Shown here in pieces: positions 53,520 through 60,958 of a stretch of 64,000 nt of DNA. Made by a program: the position numbers and the translations under genes. Positions within the stretch are counted from its first letter, which is position 1. Each line of letters begins with the position of its first letter. Under the pieces are notes generated by a model. That model had not been told where the DNA came from, did not search any database, and saw only the letters and a list, made by a program, of their open reading frames with translations. The stretch lies in assembly GCA_964354345.1 (NCBI GenBank), contig CAYGZL010000053.1, forward strand, positions 14,598 to 78,597, written 5' to 3'. The stretch is from CAYGZL01 sp964354345. GTDB lineage: Bacteria > Chloroflexota > Anaerolineae > Anaerolineales > UBA4823.

Positions 53520-54437
53520 ATGTATATCATTGGCGAGAGTATCCAGATCAAATCACCAAAAGTCAGTGAGGCTTTGAAAAATCGAGATGCAAGATTCTTC
53601 CAGGATTTAGCGGTGCGCCAGGTTGAGGCCGGCGCGAAAGCCTTAGATGTAAACCTGGGTCCTCGCAAGGCGGATGGTGCAATCGTATTTCCATGGATGG
53701 TGGAGACGATTGAGGCTGTGGTAGATGTTCCATTAAGTTTCGATTCTACGAATTTAGTTGGCATCGAGGCTGGATTGAAGAGGGTCACCAAGGCACAGCC
53801 AATCATCAATTCAACATCGGCGGATCCTGAACGATTAGAGAAGGTGCCGTTATTAGCCAAGAAATATAACACCCGGTTGATTGCATTAACCATGGGAGCT
53901 TCAATCCCAGTCATGGCGGATGAAAGGGTGACCATTGCTGTCGAAACACTCATCCCAAGGATGATCGAAATTGACTATCCGATGTCAAACCTGATCATTG
54001 ATCCGTTGGTATTGACTGTTTCGGGGTGCCAGGAGTATTGTCCACAGTTGATCGAGGCTGTCAGGACATTACAATATGCCTGGGATCCTGCTCCAATGAT
54101 TTCAGTCGGGCTCTCTAATGTATCAAATGCGGTGCCGCCGGAGAACCGTCCCTTAATCGACAGCACCTATTGTGCGATGTTGATGGGGGTTGGTTTACAA
54201 ATGATGATCGCCAATCCATTGGAGCAAGAACTCCAGGAGGTTGTGCGGATTATCGAGACACGTGATGAGAGCACACCTGTTGGACGTTTGTATATTAAAA
54301 TCGCCGACCGCACTACAGCCATGGAAGAGCCGAGTATTGAAGATGTGGATATGAGTGATCCAGCCCAGGTGGCGATTTGGAAGACTGTGCAAATTCTGTT
54401 AAACAAAGTCATTTATGCTGATGCCTATCTGGGGTAA
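53520..54437 (+). CDS. acsE: 5-methyltetrahydrofolate:corrinoid/iron-sulfur protein methyltransferase
   Basis: A 305-residue DHPS-fold methyltransferase that moves the methyl group from methyl-THF to AcsCD. Characteristic blocks are YIIGESIQ, AKALDVNLGPRK, VPLSFDSTNLVGIEAGLKR, IINSTSADPERL, LTMGASIPVMADERV, DPLVLTVSGCQEY and GLSNVSNAVPPENR, with the Asn in GLSNVSN that stabilises the protonated N5 of methyl-THF. The ATG at 53520 sits nine bases after gaaagg and is preferred over the GTG at 53514. It lies between the activator gene and the MetVF fusion gene. Confidence 0.96.
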   Translation: MYIIGESIQIKSPKVSEALKNRDARFFQDLAVRQVEAGAKALDVNLGPRKADGAIVFPWMVETIEAVVDVPLSFDSTNLVGIEAGLKRVTKAQPIINSTSADPERLEKVPLLAKKYNTRLIALTMGASIPVMADERVTIAVETLIPRMIEIDYPMSNLIIDPLVLTVSGCQEYCPQLIEAVRTLQYAWDPAPMISVGLSNVSNAVPPENRPLIDSTYCAMLMGVGLQMMIANPLEQELQEVVRIIETRDESTPVGRLYIKIADRTTAMEEPSIEDVDMSDPAQVAIWKTVQILLNKVIYADAYLG

Positions 54438-54502
54438 ACAGTTCCCCCAGGATGACTGTGAAAATTTATTATAGGATTGAATTCGCGTTGTAGGAGGTAA
54501 TG

Positions 54503-56002
54503 ATGCCAGGATTTACTCCCGGGCGCCGATGGCAGCCCCCCTTCATGCCTTTCAAACGGGAGCCATTTGGGCGACGTGCCTTAGCTATGGTTGAGAAACT
54601 CGTTAAGGGCCCCCTGTTTGGTTGTCGGATGTGTGGAAATTGTCTTTTACAAGAGACGGCTTTCATTTGTCCAATGGAATGCCCCAAGGGTGAACGCAAT
54701 GGGCCGTGCGGCGGATCAACGTCTGAAAAATGTTATGTGGATGAAACCCGTCCGTGTATCTGGTATAAAATATATGATCGCTCTTTCCGGATGGGACGTC
54801 AGGAAAAATTACTCGAAGTCTTACCGCCATTAGACTGGGCAAAGACTGGAACGGAGACCTGGGGGGATGTCGCGGTCCAGGTGGGTAAAGTCGGGACACG
54901 CAAGTTTATCTCTGGAATGATGACGCGCGACCGGCAAAAACGGCACGTGATCTGGGAGTCGGTTTTTCAACCGGTACGTCAGCCTGAATGGTGGCAAGGC
55001 GATGCGGAGTATCATGCGCCGGGGTACAGTGAACCCGTTTCTGAGTTAGAACGCCGGTTGAAAGCCGGGCAGTTCGTCGTTACGTCTGAAGTAGCGCCAC
55101 CGATGACCGTGGCTACGAAAAAGTTAATCAGCAATATTGAGCTGGTGAAACCTTACGTGGCCGCGATCAACTTCACCGATAACCCCTCAGCGACCCCGCG
55201 TATGTCAAGTTGGGCCTGCAGCACATTTGCGGTACAGAACGGTGCAGATGCGGTGATGCAAATCGCGGCGCGCGACCGCACTCGGATTGGGTTGCAGGCT
55301 GAGGTGCTCGGTGCAAATGCGTTAGGAATAAAGAATATTCTCTGCCTGACGGGCGATAGCATGAAAATGGCTCCTGATCCGCGCGGACGGATGGATATCT
55401 TTGACCTCGACTCGATTCAAATGTTGTGGATCTTGAGGCGGATGCGCGATGATGGGAGATACCTGGATGGCCGGCAGATAAAATTCCCACCTAAGTTTTT
55501 CCTTGGTGCGGCTGCATCACCGTTTGCCTCGGAGCCGCGTTTTCAAGCGTTGCGCGAACAAAAGAAGGTAAATGCTGGCGCACAATTTTTTCAAACAAAC
55601 CTGGTTTATGATGCGGATGGATTAGAAGTATGGTTGGAAGAGCTGGCCAAACGTGGGGTGCTTGGTAAAGTATTTATCCTCGTCGGGATTACTCCATTGA
55701 AGAGCTTAAAAGTTGCCCAATATATGAACGATGAAGTACCGGGCGTTACGATACCTGAGAAAATAATGAAGCGAATGGAAGCAGCTGGTGAACGCGCGGA
55801 TGAAGAAGGGGTACAGATTACGTTGGAACTAATTCAGGCAATAAAAGGGAAGCAAGGCGTCAACGGGTTTCACTTGATGGCAGTTGGCTGGGAAGAGATC
55901 GTACCGAGGATCGTGACAGAAGCTGGCCTGCTGCCAGAAGGGTTTGTTCCCCCACCACCTCCACCGGTTGAACCGAAGAAAGCCAAAGCGCCGGCAAATT
56001 AA
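54503..56002 (+). CDS. MetV-MetF fusion: zinc-ribbon/Fe-S domain plus methylene-THF reductase
   Basis: A 499-residue fusion. The N-terminal part (about 1-165) is the MTHFR_C/MetV domain, rich in cysteines (41, 44, 47, 56, 60, 69, 77, 85; GCRMCGNCLLQ, CPMECPKGERNGPCGG). The C-terminal part (about 185-480) is a methylenetetrahydrofolate reductase barrel, with Glu in TSEVAPP and the NILCLTGDS and GVNGFHLMA blocks. It makes methyl-THF for AcsE. In Moorella MetV and MetF are separate proteins. ATG 54503, five bases past aggagg, is preferred over 54500. The Pro-rich C-terminus (PPPPPPV) is probably disordered. Confidence 0.92.
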   Translation: MPGFTPGRRWQPPFMPFKREPFGRRALAMVEKLVKGPLFGCRMCGNCLLQETAFICPMECPKGERNGPCGGSTSEKCYVDETRPCIWYKIYDRSFRMGRQEKLLEVLPPLDWAKTGTETWGDVAVQVGKVGTRKFISGMMTRDRQKRHVIWESVFQPVRQPEWWQGDAEYHAPGYSEPVSELERRLKAGQFVVTSEVAPPMTVATKKLISNIELVKPYVAAINFTDNPSATPRMSSWACSTFAVQNGADAVMQIAARDRTRIGLQAEVLGANALGIKNILCLTGDSMKMAPDPRGRMDIFDLDSIQMLWILRRMRDDGRYLDGRQIKFPPKFFLGAAASPFASEPRFQALREQKKVNAGAQFFQTNLVYDADGLEVWLEELAKRGVLGKVFILVGITPLKSLKVAQYMNDEVPGVTIPEKIMKRMEAAGERADEEGVQITLELIQAIKGKQGVNGFHLMAVGWEEIVPRIVTEAGLLPEGFVPPPPPPVEPKKAKAPAN

Positions 56003-56012
56003 GGAGTCACCC

Positions 56013-56867
56013 ATGACTGAACAACGGAAGAAAATGACCATTCCGCGTTTATTTAAGAAGGTTGCGGATGGGCAACCGATCACCTGGCTCACCTGTTATG
56101 ATTACCCGACGGCTTATCTGCAGGAACAAGCCGGGATTGATATGATCCTGGTGGGCGATAGCCTGGGGATGACGATGTTGGGCTATGAATCGACGCTACC
56201 TGTCACGATGGAGGATATGATCCGCCATGCACAGGCAGTCCGACGGGGTGCGCCGAATGTGTTCGTAATTGGCGACATGCCCTACATGAGCTACCAACCC
56301 AGCATCGAGACCGCCATCCGTAACGCCGGACGGTTCATGGCCGAAGCCGGCTGTGATGCGATCAAGTTGGAGGGGGGAGTAGAAATGTGTGACAGGATGC
56401 GCGGGATTGTCGAGGCTGGCATCCCGGCGATTGGACACCTGGGGCTGACGCCACAAAGCGTCTCCGCTTTGGGCGGTTACCGGGTGCAGGGGAAAGGTGC
56501 GGCTCAGGCTAAACGGATCATCGATAATGCGAAAGCGCTAGAGAGCGCTGGCGCTTTTATGATCCTTTTGGAGATGGTGCCTGACCGGGTGTGCAAGCTG
56601 ATCACTGAACGGGCGGAGAACTGCATCATCATGAGCCTGGGCTCAGGGCCTGATGCACATGGACAGCTCTTGATCTATCACGATATGTTTGGTTTATATC
56701 CCAGATTTAAACCCCGCATGGCAAAAGTATTTGGTAACGCCGGGGAAGTCATCTTGAACGGGTTGAGGCAGTACGTACAGGAGGTAGGCGAGAAGAGCTT
56801 CCCGCAACCTGAAAATTGGTTTGGCATGACAGAAGAGGAATACGGCGAGTTAGAGAAATTGTTATAA
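56013..56867 (+). CDS. panB: 3-methyl-2-oxobutanoate hydroxymethyltransferase
   Basis: A 284-residue PanB that transfers a hydroxymethyl group from 5,10-methylene-THF to ketoisovalerate, the first step to pantothenate and CoA. Motifs include TCYDYPTAYLQEQAG, LVGDSLGMTMLGYEST, AGCDAIKLEGG, IPAIGHLGLTPQSV and LEMVPDRV with its catalytic Glu. The ATG at 56013 follows aaggag and is 10 bases after the MetVF stop; longer in-frame starts overlap that gene. Sharing an operon with methylene-THF reductase and acetyl-CoA synthase links one-carbon folate to CoA supply. Confidence 0.95.
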   Translation: MTEQRKKMTIPRLFKKVADGQPITWLTCYDYPTAYLQEQAGIDMILVGDSLGMTMLGYESTLPVTMEDMIRHAQAVRRGAPNVFVIGDMPYMSYQPSIETAIRNAGRFMAEAGCDAIKLEGGVEMCDRMRGIVEAGIPAIGHLGLTPQSVSALGGYRVQGKGAAQAKRIIDNAKALESAGAFMILLEMVPDRVCKLITERAENCIIMSLGSGPDAHGQLLIYHDMFGLYPRFKPRMAKVFGNAGEVILNGLRQYVQEVGEKSFPQPENWFGMTEEEYGELEKLL

Positions 56868-56912
56868 TAATGCGTGTAGTCATGATATTACTACAACTTA
56901 GGAGCTAATAAA

Positions 56913-58181
56913 ATGGTTGCTGACTCACTTCGCCAATTGTTAAAGATCCCACACAACCGCCTGGACGACATCAATACAGTACTACTTAACCCTGATAGCA
57001 GGGTGATTAACGATGTACTGGCGGTGATCGAAAAATATGGTACACCCGAGGAAATCAATCGGAAAGCCCAGGAGGCAAGCCAGTTGCCACATCTGTTGGA
57101 GCGGGTGAGTGCGGTAAAACCAGAATATATCGAAGATTTAAATTGGTTGGTAGAGCAACGCGAACGAGGTGGGTTTATCTCGGTTGCGGATTATCGCCGG
57201 AAGGTGTTAGGTGAGCGCGCCTCTGAAATGGTGTTTAATGATAAGCTGGCAGTTACACTGGAGATCAGCGCGTTGCAATATTTCCCCTGGGTGATCGCGG
57301 TGGCAAAACGAGCTCTAGATTGCCAGGGGCTGGTGCCGGGAAGGTTTATTCAAGTCCGGAAAATGAAGGAGCAGGAGAACGATGGTGACTTGCCGGCGAT
57401 CGCAGCCGCGATGCAGATAATCGGCGCCAGCTATGTGGAGACACTGGATACAAAGGGTACCGATGGATCAAATATCCATTTGGGTGGACCAGCAACTATC
57501 ACTGGATATTTCGGAGGGGTGGGGCAGCCGAACCATTATCCATTGAAGTGGTTGGATGAATTCCTGTATTTCTATACCAATTATGGGGTTCGCCAGGTGC
57601 TCAATATTAACCCTGGAACTGTGTTGGTAGGCTACCTTCTCTACAGGCTTGGTATTGATATCGAGTTTAAGATATCAGTTTTTATGGGGAACGACAATCC
57701 ATATGCAGCCTTATGGACATTAATCGGAGCAAAACTCTTTTCACGTGATGATGGTACGTCACCGCTGATTGGTTTCAATTGGAGCAACTCGGTTAATAAT
57801 CAAACATTGGAAATTACAGCACAGTTTCGGCAGGAGTTAGGGTTTGAAGAGGTAGTACGGTTCGAACATCACATCACGGAGACCTGGAAGAGCATTGTCA
57901 GGCAACCCTATAATCGCCGGGCAGAGTTAATCGACTTGGCCAGTCACGTGGCGAATATTTCGGCGAAACATGAAGGTGGCGAGCCAGAAACTGAGGCCAC
58001 GCGGGAACATGCCTCAGACATCTTGGATTATTTCCGAGACAAGAGTGAGGTAATAGAAACGGGAGATTGGGATCACCTTTTACTCAATTTCCTGGATAAG
58101 TACGATTCGGTGAACCAGACCGCCTGGGCGCTCACCGAAAATGGCCTTTCATTTATTGCCGCGAGTAACTTGCACAAATAG
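56913..58181 (+). CDS. Unrecognised conserved-looking protein, 422 aa
   Basis: I do not recognise this family. It is a soluble 422-residue protein without signal or membrane segment. Residues 1-115 are helical and polar. Residues 120-300 look like an alpha/beta barrel or related enzyme core, with striking glycine-rich and polar stretches: LDTKGTDGSNIHLGGPATI (about 181-199), GYFGGVGQ, LNINPGTVLVGY (about 231-242), FMGNDNPYAAL and IGFNWSNSVNNQTLE. The last 100 residues are helical and acidic. It lies 45 bases after panB and ten before the dehydrogenase/CBS gene, so it belongs to the Wood-Ljungdahl operon and probably forms a unit with the latter. Confidence 0.8.
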   Translation: MVADSLRQLLKIPHNRLDDINTVLLNPDSRVINDVLAVIEKYGTPEEINRKAQEASQLPHLLERVSAVKPEYIEDLNWLVEQRERGGFISVADYRRKVLGERASEMVFNDKLAVTLEISALQYFPWVIAVAKRALDCQGLVPGRFIQVRKMKEQENDGDLPAIAAAMQIIGASYVETLDTKGTDGSNIHLGGPATITGYFGGVGQPNHYPLKWLDEFLYFYTNYGVRQVLNINPGTVLVGYLLYRLGIDIEFKISVFMGNDNPYAALWTLIGAKLFSRDDGTSPLIGFNWSNSVNNQTLEITAQFRQELGFEEVVRFEHHITETWKSIVRQPYNRRAELIDLASHVANISAKHEGGEPETEATREHASDILDYFRDKSEVIETGDWDHLLLNFLDKYDSVNQTAWALTENGLSFIAASNLHK

Positions 58182-58191
58182 GAAAATAGCT

Positions 58192-60051
58192 GTGATCCCA
58201 AAGCGGATGGAGAGATTCCTAAAAGAGCGATTGCCGGAACAAATGTGGGAAAACCGGCTGTACTGTGACGAGGGGTGTTGTTATCTGGAGCTTACCGCCA
58301 AAGATGTCGACCGGTTGGCGAGGCAGGGCATCACCGTGGATGCTCTAGGTCCACAGTTGGTGGTGTGCATGTGGGATGAAGCGGCTCCATTTGAAGTAGG
58401 CGGTTACCTGGTGGTTGATAACCTGGCGATGGGGCAGCAAGCCATGGGAGGCATCCGGATGTTACCTGATGTTTCACCTTCTACGGTGCACAACCTGGCT
58501 AGAGGGATGACATTGAAAAATGCTGCAGCTGGTTTACCATTCGGAGGAGGTACGGCAGGAATTGTTGCTGAACGCAGCCTGACGCCCCGTCAACATACTC
58601 AGGTTGTGCAAGGATTTGCCCGATTGTTGTATCGTTATCATACTTTATTCATACCCGGTCCGGATGTCGGCACGAACGATGCTGATATGAAGACCATCGC
58701 GATCGAGAATGGATTAGATAACGCTGTATCAAAGCCAGCCGAGATGGGTGGGAACCGGGTAGATGAACTCGGGGCAGGCGCGGGTGGAGCAATCATTGCC
58801 CTACAGACACTGCTCGGAGAAATGCCACGCTTGCGGTGCTTAGAACAATTTGCGAACCTGGTTATTCCACCCGGTGATCAGATCACGGTCTTAATCCAGG
58901 GTTTCGGAGCTTTTGGCGCGCATGCAGCCCATAATTTGTATGATCGGATTCCTGGCGCCAGAGTGGTGGGTATCAGCGATGCTTTGGGATATCTGTACGA
59001 TATCCATGGACTACCCATTGACCAACTTTTCCACCTTTGGCAGGAGCGCCACTCGGTCACGCAACTTTATTTCCAGGAATTCATCCAGCCAGCCAACCGG
59101 TCGGCTTTTCACAAGTACTCTAATGCACCGAATGACTTACTCCGGGAATCGGCTTTTTGTCTAATCCCGGCAGCCCCCGTAGCTAATTACCTGGATATCG
59201 AGGCTGCCAGCCAACCGACGATGACGGTGCGTGGAATGGGTGCCTGGGCAGTTATAATTGAAGGCGCAAATACCTATTCGCCCGATCCATTGCGAAAATA
59301 TGCGCGGACACGGATGGAACGGGAGGTTTATCGGAAACGGGGTGTATTGATTGCCACAGACTACCTGGTAAACTCAGGGGGTGTGATCTTCGCAGCCCAA
59401 GAACGGCTAATCAGGACGCCGGATGATTTGCGTGTGCCCAAGGAAATACTCGGTGACCGGGGAGCCGTTGACCAGTGGCTGAAGGAACATGCAGATAAGT
59501 TATCCGAATTGGCAGAGCTAAGGAGACTTGCAGGGGAAGCGCGGAGGGAGGAGGTGATTCGGCGAAACATGCACGAATTTATTGATCTGCTAATCTCGGA
59601 CGCTGATCTACTTCCTTGCGAAGCTGCCGAACAGATCAGCATATTCAGGATTACCAGTAGCGAACAAAATAGGACAGCCAGAGATATTATGGTGGAGCTA
59701 TCCACGATTAGCTTACCAGCCAGTGTCAAAGACGCAGCCAGACGCCTGGTGGAAGCAAACAGCTCGATTCTGGCAGTTATCTCAGGAGAGGGTGAGTTGG
59801 TTGGTGTAGTGACGGAATGGGACATTACCCGGGCAACTGCACTGGGTTCTCCTGATGATCAACCGCTCGAAGCTGTAATGAGCCGTGAGGTAATTGTTGC
59901 TCAACCCAACGAAACTCTGATCGAAGTGATCCGTAAGTTAGAACACTCCGAAATTTCCGCCATGCCTGTAGTAGAACACGGTCGTGTTCTGGGCATGGTC
60001 AGCTCTGATTTATTGGCGCGACGCTTTATGCGGATGTTGCGGAGCGCCTAA
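58192..60051 (+). CDS. Leucine-dehydrogenase-like protein with lost catalytic Lys, fused to CBS domains
   Basis: A 619-residue fusion. Residues about 40-410 are an amino acid dehydrogenase of the Leu/Phe/Glu family: GGIRMLP, the substrate lysine in RGMTLKNAAAG (Lys109), GPDVGTND, Rossmann motif IQGFGAFGAHAA and IIEGANTYSPDP. The catalytic lysine of GGGKxxI is replaced by Thr121 (GGGTAGI), 12 residues after Lys109, exactly where Lys80 sits in leucine dehydrogenase. A helical linker (about 410-480) leads to two CBS domains (about 485-615). It may bind NAD and adenylates without doing the deamination. The GTG start at 58192 follows the upstream gene by ten bases. The 3' end overlaps secF. Confidence 0.88.
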   Translation: MIPKRMERFLKERLPEQMWENRLYCDEGCCYLELTAKDVDRLARQGITVDALGPQLVVCMWDEAAPFEVGGYLVVDNLAMGQQAMGGIRMLPDVSPSTVHNLARGMTLKNAAAGLPFGGGTAGIVAERSLTPRQHTQVVQGFARLLYRYHTLFIPGPDVGTNDADMKTIAIENGLDNAVSKPAEMGGNRVDELGAGAGGAIIALQTLLGEMPRLRCLEQFANLVIPPGDQITVLIQGFGAFGAHAAHNLYDRIPGARVVGISDALGYLYDIHGLPIDQLFHLWQERHSVTQLYFQEFIQPANRSAFHKYSNAPNDLLRESAFCLIPAAPVANYLDIEAASQPTMTVRGMGAWAVIIEGANTYSPDPLRKYARTRMEREVYRKRGVLIATDYLVNSGGVIFAAQERLIRTPDDLRVPKEILGDRGAVDQWLKEHADKLSELAELRRLAGEARREEVIRRNMHEFIDLLISDADLLPCEAAEQISIFRITSSEQNRTARDIMVELSTISLPASVKDAARRLVEANSSILAVISGEGELVGVVTEWDITRATALGSPDDQPLEAVMSREVIVAQPNETLIEVIRKLEHSEISAMPVVEHGRVLGMVSSDLLARRFMRMLRSA

Positions 60052-60958
60052 GCCATTTAAACCATTCACCCTTTTCCCAAACTACCAAAATGGGGGCGGC
60101 GACAAAAATAGAAGAGTACGTACCGCTGAATAAACCAACCAACATGATCACGGCGAATTCACGCAGGGTGATACCGCCAAATAATGCCAGGGCGAGTAAC
60201 ATAAATTCGACGGTCATTAGCTGAGTGTTGATTGAACGCTGTAGTGTTTGAACAATTGAGTGATTGACCAGCTTTTCGAAATCTAACCGGCGGAATATGG
60301 TACTGTTCTCACGGACACGGTCAAAAACAACTATTTTATCCTGAACTGAAAAGCCGATGACAGTGAGTAAGGCAGTCAGGAAGAGCGAGTCGATTTGCCA
60401 ACCGAAGAATTTTGCGCCAAACGCGGTCAGGCTGAATACCACCGCGACATCGTGTATCATGGCGATGATGGCGCAGATACCGTAGCGCAAAGCATTCGGT
60501 ATGCCACGGAAGGCGAAGGTCATATAGATTATCACGATCACTGCCGCCACACTTACCGCCAGGGCAGCGCGGGTTGCCACTTCACGGCCGATTGTTGGAC
60601 CAACGGTTTCAAACCGTAGAACTTCAACTTGCGATTGGAATTCTTTCTCCATCTCGCTTACAATCCTGGCACGTAAAGAATCTTCAATGACAGAGGAACG
60701 AGCAACTAGCGAACCTTCGCTGGTGGTTTGAACGGTACTATCCGTAATACCCAATTTGTTATAGAGTTGGATGACTTCCGCTGGTTGCGGTGTTTTGCCG
60801 GTCGTAAACCTGACCTCGAGAAGCGTCCCACCGGTAAAGTCTATCGCCAGAGGTAATGAGCCATTCGAAGCCATGGTCGCTAACAGAATCAAACCAGGGA
60901 CGATAATGATGAGGGATAGGAGGAAGAAATACGAACGCTTGCCAAGTATGTCGATCAT
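60026..60958 (-). CDS. secF: Protein translocase subunit SecF
   Basis: A 310-residue membrane protein that with SecD pulls exported proteins through SecYEG using the proton gradient. The N-terminal helix, the periplasmic domain starting LAIDFTGGTLLEVRFTTG, and five C-terminal helices with SVQDKIVVFDRVREN (the SecF signature) and FALFGG-like ALALFGGITLREFAVIMLVGL are seen. The ATG at 60958 overlaps the SecD stop (ATGA), so translation is coupled. The final 26 bases overlap the convergent dehydrogenase/CBS gene. Confidence 0.95.
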   Translation of the reverse strand: MIDILGKRSYFFLLSLIIIVPGLILLATMASNGSLPLAIDFTGGTLLEVRFTTGKTPQPAEVIQLYNKLGITDSTVQTTSEGSLVARSSVIEDSLRARIVSEMEKEFQSQVEVLRFETVGPTIGREVATRAALAVSVAAVIVIIYMTFAFRGIPNALRYGICAIIAMIHDVAVVFSLTAFGAKFFGWQIDSLFLTALLTVIGFSVQDKIVVFDRVRENSTIFRRLDFEKLVNHSIVQTLQRSINTQLMTVEFMLLALALFGGITLREFAVIMLVGLFSGTYSSIFVAAPILVVWEKGEWFKWLRRSATSA

